From: Didymodactylos carnosus
Taxonomy: Eukaryota > Rotifera > Eurotatoria > Philodinida > Philodinidae
NCBI GenBank assembly: GCA_905250885.1
Contig: CAJNOQ010000062.1
Location: 22,193 to 86,192 of the forward strand
Length of the DNA stretch: 64,000 bases
Reading direction: 5' to 3'
The notes under the pieces were generated by a model. The model was not told the origin of the DNA, searched no databases, and worked only from the letters and a program-made list of their open reading frames with translations. Both the position numbers and the translations under genes were made by a program. Below, one piece after another: positions 53,001-63,870 of the stretch (within the stretch, counting starts at the first letter, position 1; each line of letters starts with the position of its first letter).

Positions 53001-54184
53001 TATTTGACATATATTTTGATTGTAATGATAAAGAAAGAGAACTATGTACAGTTTGTTGGTGATGATGATCTCGTCGAGGTATATCGCCACACGATGAACT
53101 TCGATAAAGTATATTTTCTTTCTTATGATTTAAACGTTGTTTTGTTGGTGATGTACGACGATTATTTTTTTCATTTACTAATGAAGATGTCAATGATGAT
53201 AGCAAATTACGACGTGTTGCGGTTGTCTGATTTATTTCATTAACAGTAGCAGTGGCACTAGACACACTAACACCGTTTGTTCGATGAGCAGAGTCATGGA
53301 TGCCATTTGATGTGTTTGGTGCGTTATTAACAATTGTTCTACGCGATTTTCCAGGACTACGAATTTTTAGATCCTAAAATATACATATACTGGATGAAAA
53401 ACTCTTTTCTCTTTAACATAAATTTTTAAACAACAAATAACATTTTTTTTTTCTATTTCTGCGACTATACTATCTTTTATTATTCTCGTCAATATAATAA
53501 TACTACAAACCTCTGTTTTAACTGAATTATAGTCTCGCGTTGTTGTTGGATGAGAGTATGGCGAACGTCTTTCATCATTTGCAGCTAAAAGAACAATAAG
53601 TGTTATTATCATGTTTTCATTATCAATATAATACGTACTTGATTTAGTTGGAGATTTTTGTATAACATTTCCTTTGGCCGGTTTTTGATTGCCTTTTTTA
53701 CGTTGGTGTACTTTTGATTCAACGTTATTTGATTTTGAACTTCGACGCAATTCTATCAAATAATAAAGAAAGATGGTAATGATTTAACCGAACAGTTATT
53801 AGTTTTCTTATTTAAAGTACATTGAAACATTGCTCTATTCCTTGGCCAGTTTACTAGCATCATTTTTACAAGCTACAAGCTTGGCGACAATTGTATTGTG
53901 GACGATCTCACAGTGCATACTTTCTCGGGATTAACAAAAATGTTTAGTTTCATTTGAAAAAATTAGTCATTGAGTTTGCTTTTCCCTATAAGATTATTTG
54001 TCATTTACAAATCAACAGTTTATGCATATTATTTTTGGTTTTCGTACATAGAATCCTAAATTTTAATGAGAAACAAAGGTTAAATAATTTATTCATACAT
54101 ACCTTGTACACTTAAAATATTTCGCAATAATTCGGCACACTTGTCAAATTCTTTATTAGTTTTTTGAACAAGTGTTCGAGGCAT
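50067..54184 (-). CDS. CCDC14: CCDC14-like centriolar-satellite coiled-coil protein
   Basis: Vertebrate CCDC14 is a centriolar-satellite and centrosome protein that limits centriole duplication. About ten exons run from about 54225 to 50067. Evidence for the family: an N-terminal FDKCAELLRNIL (human CASLLRDIL), and a central block VDLQMALQPLRNEIVDLRR in the exon ending near 52690 that splices to QLRTAN at about 51915, matching human AMQPLRSENAQLRRQLR. Two downstream exons form a coiled coil (HHLQKKLELSQTHLTNLLF, then QEKLAILEKENIQLIERW). The N-terminal third is basic and Ser-rich. The last exon (50067-50795) is a Ser/Thr-rich tail with an acidic patch and stop at 50067. The start is uncertain: Met at 54184 is the first in-frame Met of the most upstream exon seen, which opens at about 54218 with an acceptor, so a further 5' exon may exist. 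The 775-bp intron at 51916-52690 contains a (GTT)n tract. Confidence 0.7.
52175..52194. repeat. (GTT)n microsatellite in a CCDC14 intron
   Basis: About seven GTT units, intronic. No further structure. Confidence 0.9.
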
Positions 54185-54270
54185 ACATTTAACAACACGT
54201 TTCGTTTGCACTTCATTCTAAATATGACAGGAAAAAAAAAGATAAATATGAATGCAACTCAACCATATTT

Positions 54271-54638
54271 TCAAGAGGTATTTCGAGTGCTCGAAAATAT
54301 ACTTTCTATGAGTCCTTGCTGAGAACTCGCCTCCTCGAAAAATGAGATCTCTCGATATAAGCGTTCGAAGGATTATCGATTCCGAGACCTTGGGTTTCAG
54401 ATAGGTAGCGAGCCCTCGAACAGAGATGTTCGGGACTTTCGAGCCTTCACTGTACCCTCGGACGAAGATTTTTCATCTGTTTGGGTACTGAACATCTCTG
54501 TTCGAGGGCTCGCTATCGATCTGGAATCCGAAGCCTCGAAATCGGTAACCCCTTTTTATTGAAGGATTTAAGTCTCATTTTTTGAGGGAGCGACCTCTCG
54601 GCGAGGACTCGTTTTCGAGTCATCGCCGCACCTCTCTA
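54271..54638. repeat. Large diverged foldback element (about 365 bp)
   Basis: The two halves are inverted copies. The inner arms carry TAGCGAGCCCTCGAACAGAG (+ strand, about 54407-54426) and its inverse (about 54499-54518). Further out, GAGTCCTTGCTGAGAACTCG-like sequence and AAAAATGAGA recur inverted, and the outer ends align as AGAGGT. Similarity falls from near identity in the centre to about two thirds at the ends. No clear target duplication. GC content is higher than in the surroundings. Confidence 0.75.
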
Positions 54639-55509
54639 ACGACTTTTCTCGTCTGCATGGGAATCATATCAATAAAAAGACGTTGTAAGCAACCTAATCA
54701 AGATATCATAGACATATAAATTACTAAAAATAAATTATAAAGATCTCTTCATACAAAAAATGAATAATGCGAATTAGAATGCACGACTTTATAAGTGTAC
54801 GACATGCTACATTTTTACCTTGTCTCGCAGTAAATAGTTTTAGCTCTTGGGCTAGCGAGGATATTACCTTCAGTATACTCATTGTTGAAAAACTTCAGAT
54901 TATTAGAAAAAATAAGTTTGTAAGTGTCAAAATGGTACGAAGACTGCGTCCAAACTGCGCGATTCTTTTGAACTTTTTCTTGATCACACAATGAAGAAGT
55001 GCCCTTTCTTTGGACGAACTTCGAGGGTTATTATTGAAATACTGATTTCTCCAGTTATGCGTAATGAGTTACTCATGTTTAATGAAGAGGCGCTCTCTTA
55101 CGCCTCTGCCTATGACTCATTATCGTATGTAACAAAAAAGTCTTAACAATCAGTATTTGAATGAAGTAATAAATAACAACTACATGTGTAATATTTATGC
55201 TAGTTTAGAAGGATGAAAGCGCTTGTACGCTTTTGTTAACGTCTTTTAAAAATAAAATGTCTTGGCATTCAAAACAAATGAATCGAGATTCAACTTTCTT
55301 CTCGGATGTTTTCCTAAAGTTTTAACTAACCCTGCTAGATCTAATGCAAATACAGACTTATCACAGCGCACACTGGCTATTGTTACTCTGCGAAACTATC
55401 CAACCTATCAGGCAGGGACGGATCTCATTCAAAGGTTGTTTGAAATAAAGTTTGAAAAAGAGTATTTCGTATTTCTCTAAGATTATATAGAACTCGCTTG
55501 CATCTCATT

Positions 55510-55737
55510 TAGGCACGCACCAAGTAATTGACTAAGGATTTCATATTTTTCAAGAGCCTGGCATTTCGTAAATTGCTTCGTTAAAAATTTTCTGACTCGG
55601 TAAGAAGGTAGAGCAAACATTGGAAAATGTTTGCTCTACCTTCTTACCGAGTCAGAAAATTTTTAACGAAGCAATTTACGAAATGCCAGGCTCTTGAAAA
55701 ATATGAAATCCTTAGTCAATTACTTGATGCATGCCTA
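55510..55737. mobile_element. hAT-like foldback MITE, near-perfect 228-bp hairpin
   Basis: Two arms of about 112 bp are reverse complements of each other with only a few changes near the outer ends (GGCACGCACC against GGCATGCATC) around a 4-bp centre. The termini are TAGGC and GCCTA. Identical 8-bp flanks, ATCTCATT at 55502-55509 and 55738-55745, form a target duplication. TAGNG-type ends and an 8-bp duplication point to the hAT superfamily. There is no internal coding sequence. The high arm identity suggests recent insertion or recent arm homogenisation. Confidence 0.85.
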
Positions 55738-57247
55738 ATCTCATTTGAATCAAAAAAGTTTACTCTAAAACTATAAAAAAAATAAAATATCGATATAAAT
55801 TTTGTTAAAGAATTTTTTCGGTAGCAGAGTTATGTGACCACGCTGTGTAGTTCTAGCAGCCATATAGCAAACAACTTTAAAAATATGTCTTCATTATCTA
55901 AGATTGAATATTCATATAGCAACTATATACCTACTTCAGATGACTTTTATAATGATTAAAATCTTTAAAACTTGTTAAAAACCAAGATTTATAGACGATA
56001 GTATTATTAATAGTCTAATAAGTAAAAGCGACGATTGTCCGTCTTTAATTAGAGTCAAAGTTAAATTACTGACATTGGTAGAAAAGAAACTCATAAACAA
56101 CTTTTTACCCTTTTTTTTTATCTTTTACTTTTTTTTCTTTCTATCCTGCTCGTTTATTATTATAGTTAGCTAAACGAATGTTTTGTCTATTACGCCTTTA
56201 TTTCCGTTCTTTTTTAGTTTGAACATCAGGAAATAGTGGTAGAAATAATAAAAAATGAATGAAAAGAAAGAAAAAATAACCGCGAACTAACGGATATACA
56301 AAAAATAGTATTCACAAATGTTATCGTTGTTTCTAGTCTCAAATATATAGATTTTTTAAATCAACATACATACACCGAAAAACTGAATTAAAATCCTATA
56401 GGGTAATCATAATTATAGTTACATATAGGGCTAAAAAGGTCCTTCCAGAATAACTTAAAACAGCCATTATAACAGAAAAAATGTTTTCATCAGCGTACAA
56501 AATTTTAAAGCGCTTCGTAGGAGATAACTGTAATTTCGCCAATAGTGTGAAGGCTTAAGAGTGATAAATATGAAAAGTTAAAGCTCTAAGAGCTCTAAAA
56601 CGTATTTTTCAAAAAAGAAAATTCAAAAATAAGACTCTTTCCATATTAAAATAATGAAATCATGATTATTTCTTTCTTTTTTTAAACTTATTTTCATTTT
56701 TAAATACGTCACGTAAAAAAGCATATAAAACCTAGATGTCGACCGAATTAAATGTTTTTTAAAAACGCTTTATTAGACATCGTTTGAATCCCTTACATAC
56801 GGTTAGAATACTGCAGAGTCCTCTGATAGTAAACATTTTAATGCATTCTATCGGTAGTAATATTTCAGAGTATAAATGTATCAAACTATACAGAACTATA
56901 TAGACTGATAAGTAGTATGTGATTATTCAAGAAGTCACTGCACACTGTTCATATTAAATGTACTGCATATATATGTGAAGTGTCATGTCACCATTAATTA
57001 TCGCATAGGAAAACTGTCGGGTCCTTGAAAATATGCGCAGGTTTTGGAGCTCATGTAGTATGTTAATTAAAAGATATATCAAAAACCTAATTTCAGCTAT
57101 GTCATCTACAGCTCTTAGCCTTTCTATTGATCTTTGTCTCAAATCTATACGATTAGGAATAGCTGAGAATAAAAAAAAGAGTCTAGAAAGAAAGAAAGAA
57201 CATTTTTGCTAGGCAACGCTCGGAGTGAAAAGCAATAAGTCTCCTGT

Positions 57248-57348
57248 CGTTTCACTTAGTGCATTCTAAAGAAAATTTTTTTGAAGTGAAACAAAACTAT
57301 ACAGCCAGCTGTCCTGCGGGAAGATTGGAAAGTCGACTGAGTGAAACG
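57248..57348. repeat. Short element with 12-bp inverted ends
   Basis: CGTTTCACTTAG at 57248-57259 and the reverse complement of 57337-57348 (CGTTTCACTCAG) differ at one base. It sits between the two copies of a diverged direct duplication. The arms are short, so chance is possible. Confidence 0.35.
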
Positions 57349-60300
57349 ATAAACAGACGAAATTAGAACATCCAGAAAGTCATAACAGTTTGACTTTTTT
57401 TCAAGAAGAATGTACATTGCTATATCAACTAATTCATTATCGTGTCATATATTCTACTATAGTTTTCATCATATCAAGCACTGTAGTATATATTCACTAT
57501 AAAGGATTCCACATGACCATTAATTATCTCATAGGAAAAATGAGAGAGTTGTCTCAAAAATATACTCATTTTGTGGCATTAATTATAGGAGAACTAAAGC
57601 AAATATCCGAACACTGACTTCAGATTGTTATCTGCAGTTCATCTACTTTCGAATTAAGTCATCGAAACGTTTCTCTTCAGAATGAGACGTACGCGAGCAC
57701 TTCATAACTTAATTTTGCGTTAATCGAATATATTTTGTGCAACGATCAGAAATTTCATTGCAAGATGAGCAAAATTCCCTCTAGATTATAAGTAGTTATA
57801 ATGATTATTCCTACCATTACTACTCATTCGATCTCATTAAAATAATTGAGTTTAGCAAACAAATCGAGAAAATGAAGTGTCTTAAACTTTTAGCGTTCGC
57901 TATAAATCTAATTTTGTACCTATAGCTTTTTTGTAAAAAACGTCCATATGTGACGTAATCAACTGACTATAGAATGGGAAGGGGTAAGAAAAGATAACTT
58001 GATAACTTGATTAAGCTAGCGGTGAGTTGTTGAATGATTACATAATCATCAAAAATTTGAAATCGATCACTTAAGGGTATTCCTTCTCTGTTTTTCCAAA
58101 AAACTTTTCATTTTGAGCTGAACATAGTTTAATGTAGAGGAAAGTCTGAGTTATAAAATCCGACCACTCTCAGCTTTCCACAACTTTCCTTGAAAAAATT
58201 TTGAAGTTTTTAACTTTTTTCTTCAAAATCTAGAAAATCTCAATTTTTTAGTTTCATAAATTTTTCTCTCCTTTCCTATATATTCAAAATGTTTTCTTAT
58301 AAATAGCATAACAGATGTGACCCGATAAAAACTAGAGTTTTCCAGAAAATCCATAGAAGAACATGTCAGAAAATTTACTAGATTCAGCACATTTTCGTTA
58401 CAAAATGGCAGTAATTAGTGATCTCTGTTCCTGTTAGGATGTGTTGCATTAAAAACATTTCATTGAAGAAGTTCGTTTGTTTTTGCGGACCTCTGCCTGT
58501 ATGAGTATCTTGATGAAAACAATTTTTTCTGAAAGGAAAAGACTTGGAGATATTCTAATGACAGATTTTTATCAGCCAGAGTCTGAACTTTCAAACAATA
58601 ATATGAGAGTGTGTGAGAGATTCTTGATCTTAATCGGCAGAGTCCTTTTTAGAAGTGACAAAACTTTTTGACTACCCTAAGTATGACTAATATATTAAAT
58701 ATAACTCAGATAAATTTAATCAAATTACTTCAAACGGGAAATGTTGAGTAAATTAATTAAAAGTTAGTCCATCTTATCGAGAACTTTGTGCACTATCTTC
58801 AGTATGAATAGTCAGTTATTGAAACTTATTCTTGATTAAAAATTACAAAACTAATAAAAACATGTTCTTTTAACTTTTCAAGTGATAAAACTTCAAAGAG
58901 TCATCATTTTTATCTACATCAATACTATTTCTATAAATGTAAGTTAAAGGAATCTTACTTTTGACTTTTCAATATCTGGCGTTGAATAAGCTCGATTTAA
59001 TTTTGAACTTTTTATATTCATATCAGAATGTGTTGACTAAAACGAGTTAAATCTCTCAGATGTTTTTATTTTTTGTTTCTAGAGATTTTACAAGTAATTT
59101 AGAGAGATACGATAATAATAATAATGATAAAATATTGGCATAGTATAATTAATAAAATACCAAACTATAGTGGAACGAAATAAGGAAAAACAAAGAAATC
59201 TGTTTAAAAATTATAACCAAACAACGATAACAATGTCACTTGAAATATTCTAAATTTTCCTACTGTTTGATTTGACATATGATTAGAGAGGGAGAAAGAA
59301 AAAAAAGACGTCTATCTTTCAAGTATAACGTGTGTCTTATAATAAAAACCGACGGTTCTTTTTCTGTATTGTTTTGCAATAAAAACACGTAAGTTTTCTC
59401 GTTTATTTCAGGTAAAGTTCACCGTATTACCATTTTTTGAACATTTCTTTTAGTTGGACAGACGTCATGTTTTTATTGTTTTCTAACACTCATTTCATTT
59501 AAAGTTATTTTTTTATTTTTGTAAATTTTTTCATTTTTTTCTATATAGTTCATATAATGCGCTTCTTCGACGGCATATGATAGAAGAAAGAACGAAGAAG
59601 AAAAATAAAAAAGGACTTTTTTTAACTTCCTTATCAGTTTCATTGTATTATAGAAACATCATACGAAAGCAGGTATATCACACCATTTTAAAAAGCATTC
59701 AAATTTTCATGTATAATTAACTATAGTTTTAAATTGAATAACATCGGCAAAAGAGGAAAAACATTTGAGTAATCTAAACTTAGGGCCGTAACAATAGGAG
59801 GATGTAAGCAAGTGTACATCCCTCCTGCTTTATGCATCTTTGCTACTTTTTCCTAAAAACTTGTAGAGTATTAAAACCGGTTTTACCTTTCTTCCAAAAC
59901 TTTATCCCCCTCCCTCCCCTAATTTTTTCTCTGATCACGGTTCTGTCTAGACTTATTTAATTAACTGTGTCTGATAAAATTTAAACATAATTCAAAAAAT
60001 TCAGTTCATCAAAACAAACGGTTCTTTCAAATACGAACTTTAGAAGAGCATGAAAGTGATTATTACTTATAATCAGTGATACTTTTTAGCATCATTCAAA
60101 ATATCTTCTGTTCATTACACACACAAATGCTTTAAACTTCTAAAAGACATAACATAGAAAAGTTTTGTTTTTAGTTGTTGAAATGGAGCAATTCATTATG
60201 AAACTTTGGCTAGAAACATTTGAAAATGGATAATCATTAAATAATCTACACTATACTCATAATCGATCAGCTCTACACAACTAAACAAAATTTAAATGGT

Positions 60301-61453
60301 TCAATTCGATCAGTAGAGATCGGAAAAAGCGAGTTTCTTTTCCACTTCAGATATGATAGCAGGAAACATCATATACATAGATTTTTTCTTTTCTGGTACA
60401 CTATCCTATAGTTAGTCTTTTCATCATTGATGCACAATAGTATTTGAAATGAAAGAGTGACTGTGAAAGACAGGATAAAATGGAGTTGATCTGAATATTA
60501 AAAAAAGTTAATATGCAAGAAAAAAGATAAAAAGCATGATTTTGCATGAATGAATAAAATGAGTTCACATAGTTTTCTATTCTATATATCGAACAGATTA
60601 TTTTGATGTGGTATGTGTTGTCGAGAGTGTTGCGATTATAGAGTATAAATCTTTCTTCTTAAGCAAATGTGTTTAAATCTATATATGGAATTAGTATCTT
60701 CTTACCTTCATACTTCTTATTTTGTACAACAATGGCAACAGCAGCAGCTGTTGTTTAAAGCACACAAAATAAATAGAAGATCTAGTGGGTAATAAAATTC
60801 TATGTTTCAAGTTTAAATTTTATTTTTGTCGAAATGATTTTTCTTTCTTTTTTCTTCACTCAATAACACGAAAGAAAAAGAAAAAAAGTTTATGTCCGTG
60901 ACAGTAGCTTCATGTATTGAATGTCCAGTCAAAATGAGAAAAATATAGACTTTATATTTGTTTTTTTTCTTCTTCTCTTTTTTTCTCTCTTTCTAATTCA
61001 AAAAAATTGCTACTAACCAGCAAACATCGATGAAAAATTCTTAAAAAATGTACATGAGAAAGAAATGAAATGAAGATGGATGCTCTTGTTGTTGTTGATG
61101 ATGAAAATTTAAATATGTTTATACTTTGAGAGATTTCTACTCTCACAGGTGAGTGTTTAAAAAAACATAAAAATGAAGTGAGAAAGACAAAGTGGTATAT
61201 GCCAATTTTTCCACGTATTTTTCAAAGCTAAACAGTTTGATCGATGGATGATGTATAAATGTTGAATACTATACACAGAGAAATAATACTTCAGGAATAT
61301 TAAAGGAAGTTGTGAATGATCTACAAGTGCTGCGGGACCAAAGGTATTACTTTCATTTTTTGAACGTTTAGATTGTTTGCGTGCAGAAGAAATAATATTC
61401 GTCGTGGTCTGTTATGTCAGTCAGAGATGGAAGGAGTACAGAGCGGTGCAAGT

Positions 61454-61705
61454 TAAACCTAACCTGCTCTGAAGAAAAAAAGGTACGATACGGAACTTAA
61501 AAAGGGTTCCGAGAATTGAAACCATTTCTGAACCCTTTTTAGGTTTCGTAGGAAATCTACGAAACCTTAAAAACGTTTCCTAGATCCTTGATAAATCCTT
61601 TAAAGAGTTTCGTACATTCCTACAAAATCTACAAAGGGTTTAGAAATGGTTTCAATTCTCGAAACATTTTTTTTTCAGTTTAATCTATAGGTTAAGTTAG
61701 GTTTA
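61454..61705. repeat. Foldback element with TAAACCTAAC ends
   Basis: TAAACCTAAC at 61454-61463 faces its reverse complement at 61696-61705. Further in, CGAGAATTGAAACCATTTCT at 61511-61530 faces its perfect inverse in 61634-61664. In the middle lies an 11-bp hairpin AGGTTTCGTAG/CTACGAAACCT. Nested inversions over about 250 bp make this a composite foldback. No target duplication was found. Confidence 0.7.
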
Positions 61706-61733
61706 GGTTACGATCTTTATCCGTTAGGTTCAG

Positions 61734-61859
61734 AGTGCCCAAATCCAGTTTTCCGAAATCAGGAGTTTTTCGGAAAAAAACAGGAGAGTATCTGGTAGTT
61801 TTTTCTTGGACAAGCAAAAGAAAAGAATCCAATAACTTTTCAAAAAAAATTTTTTTGAT
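61734..61859. repeat. Dispersed repeat, copy 1
   Basis: Shares long stretches with 63659-63757: ACAGGAGAGTATC, TTTTTTCTTGGACAAG and CAATAACTTTTC occur in the same order and spacing in both. Copy 1 is about 25 bp longer because of an extra GAGTTTTTCGG-type segment. No coding content and no terminal inverted repeats were seen. Confidence 0.7.
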
Positions 61860-62093
61860 GAAACAGTTAGTTTGAAACGATAAAAGACTTAATCAATTCA
61901 TTTCTTTATTCATTTAAAATATAATTTATTTTGTATAAACTTTTCTATCAGGCGCTGTTTAGATAAGAAGACATATAATCAATATATTTCACTAACAACA
62001 GAATCTTTTACCTTTTTCAAAACTATTTAAAGACTTGTTTAAAATTTAGTTGAAATGTGGAGAGAACAGATTCGGCGAAAACGACCCACGATG

Positions 62094-63131
62094 ATTCAAT
62101 TGTTTCAATCAATCAATTTATTTTAACACGAATGTGTCTGGGATGTTACAAAAAAGAAAAACTTAAATAAATGTAATGCCTATGCTAAGATACGAGAAAC
62201 AAGAAGGAATTGTTACACATAAAGAGAAAAAAAGAAAACTTTAAATAGAGAATTACATATTCTAATTATCGTTGTAAAGCTACATATTTGAATACAGTCT
62301 AAGCCTTAGCCTAAATGCTCCTGTGACAAATTGGGATATAACAGATCATGGCAAGAAGTTCCACTCCATACATGTGCGGGGAAGAAAAGAGTGTTTAGTT
62401 GCTTCTAAGCTTATCTTAGGGATAGTCCACTGACACCGATTATTCAGTTTATCCGACGTTCTGCTAGTTAAAGGTGTGAACATGTTAAATCTTGAACGAG
62501 CGCTTTTTTCTATCATACTTTTATGATAATGTAACAAACGAAAATATTTTCGTCTTTCACTTAAATCAGGAGAATTAAATTTGTTCATCAGTAATGAACT
62601 GCTCGTATCATAGTCTTTACAAATTATTTTGGCTGCCACCTTTTGAAGAGAAACTAGTGTGCATAAATGCACTTTTGCAGGAGTGTCATAAACAACAGTA
62701 CAATAGTGCATCACCGGCATTATGCACGTTTTAGAGATGTGAAGGCGTAGAGAAAATGATGCGGTGTTATATGTACGGTGCATTGCACCTAACAGCTGTC
62801 TACACTTTTTGGCTACATTAGAAATATAAAATTTCATTGTTACGCTGTGCGATAAAAAAACTCCTAACAATTTAATATTGTTTTTCTTAACCAGAGCTTG
62901 TCCTGATAAAAAAGCGACCTTCCTAAAGTAGAAGGCGGTGTAGTTGTTGAAACGGGCATCTCGATGTTTAGTTTTACTAGCATTTTGTCACACCAGTCAG
63001 ACGTCGCATCCAGGTCATTTTGAGCATTTATCAAATCCGTAAAATCGTGTACAGGGACAAGAAGAAAAACATCGTCAGCAAAAAGACAAACAATTGTTGA
63101 AGAGGAAAATATGTTTTTACTTCATGCCATG
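62094..63131 (-). mobile_element. 5'-truncated, frameshifted LINE (CR1/Jockey-like)
   Basis: Minus-strand end of a non-LTR retrotransposon. The reverse-transcriptase active-site motif appears as VCLFADDVFLL (FADD at 63071-63082), followed by DLDATSDWCDKMLVKLN. A frameshift near 62955 breaks the frame. The next frame (to the stop at 62346) continues with KNNIKLLGVFLS, NVAKKCRQLLGAMHRTY, CIMPVMHYCTVVYD and SLQKVAAKIICKDYD, the usual order of the RT thumb region. The 3' end has AATAAATTGATTGATTGAAA (minus strand, about 62105-62124), a tail typical of CR1/L2-like LINEs. The fingers and palm upstream of FADD and any endonuclease are absent, so the copy is dead. Confidence 0.85.
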
Positions 63132-63281
63132 GTTTATAAATCTCCAAAACAGCGTTTGTGGTTGCTGTTGGTGGAATAATGAGCCATGCAACTGCTACAT
63201 CTTTTGAACGATAAAATTCCATTTTATCTCTTTGTTGTTGAAGTATCTGACTTAGTAATTTCAGTTCGACGAGAAACTAGG
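63131..63281 (-). other. Possible orphan exon of unknown gene
   Basis: Between a TTCCTAG acceptor-like site and a GTAAAA donor-like site lies an open frame of about 50 codons reading LLSQILQQQRDKMEFYRS and on to IPPTATTNAVLEIYKPWHE. Composition looks protein-like rather than random, but I do not recognise it. It lies between the LINE's truncated end and the DOCK fragment on the same strand. It may be a real exon, a piece of a broken gene, or chance. Confidence 0.25.
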
Positions 63282-63658
63282 AACGAATTTTTGAAAAGCA
63301 ACTCCAGGGACGTGTTTTTTCAATTCTGATGGTGGCATCTACGATTAATCAGAATTTTAGGTGTATGAAAAAGAATTTTCTTTTCATAGTTAAATTGAAC
63401 GCTTCTAACTGAATTTAAATACAATTGTTGCCATACGGAAGATGAACTGGTGGGAATTAAAGATAAATGCATTATATTAGGTTTTCACGGTATTAATCTC
63501 ATGGTTATAGTAAAATTAGACAATTTTTCATTGAATTAAAGGCAAGAAATGCTTTTATTTCAACCCCGGTGCATTAATAAATTTATGTTGTGGTCACAAA
63601 TTTATTACTTTAAAGAGTATCTGAGTGTATTTTTCTAGTGTAGTTACATTTTAATCAG

Positions 63659-63757
63659 GGTGTCCAATTCAATTTTTCGAAATCAGAAGAAAACAGGAGA
63701 GTATCAGTTTTTTCTTGGACAAGTAAAACAAAAAAATTCAATAACTTTTCCAAAAAA
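63659..63757. repeat. Dispersed repeat, copy 2, abutting the DOCK fragment
   Basis: Same motif order as 61734-61859. Its right end lies within about 10 bp of the last recognisable DOCK codon (63766), so it marks a breakpoint in the former gene. Confidence 0.7.
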
Positions 63758-63765
63758 ATATTTTT

Positions 63766-63870
63766 ATTTTGTAACCATGTTAGTCTTAAATCAGGACTGT
63801 TTTGATAACAATTCGCTATACGATGCATTAAATCTAGTAACATTTCAGGATCTTCACTATAATCTTTCAT
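63766..63870 (-). pseudogene. Fragment of a DOCK-family (DOCK6/7/8) Rac/Cdc42 exchange factor
   Basis: Thirty-five codons on the minus strand read [20 protein letters not shown] and then [11 protein letters not shown], a strongly conserved segment of the DHR-2 catalytic region of the DOCK-C (zizimin-related) subfamily. The intact family member is over 2000 residues long. Here the frame meets a stop (TAA) directly before the Met with no acceptor in between, and after TWLQN it runs straight into a repeat without a donor. So this is an isolated exon core rather than a functional exon of a gene reaching past the window. The residues themselves are well preserved, which suggests recent loss or duplication. 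Confidence 0.75.

Larger units (their letters stand above)
54185..62093. other. Large gene-free, repeat-bearing region
   Basis: About 7.9 kb without a recognisable coding exon on either strand. It contains the foldbacks at 54271-54638, 55510-55737, 57248-57348 and 61454-61705, a diverged direct duplication (56985-57125 and 57505-57650), and one copy of a dispersed repeat (61734-61859). The rest is AT-rich with many homopolymer runs. An unseen 5' exon of the CCDC14-like gene could lie in its left part. Confidence 0.4.

Noticed and set aside
61689-61710. Telomere-like GGTTAAGTTAGGTTTAGG stretch
   Set aside because: Only one short irregular copy, and it is explained as the end of a foldback element.
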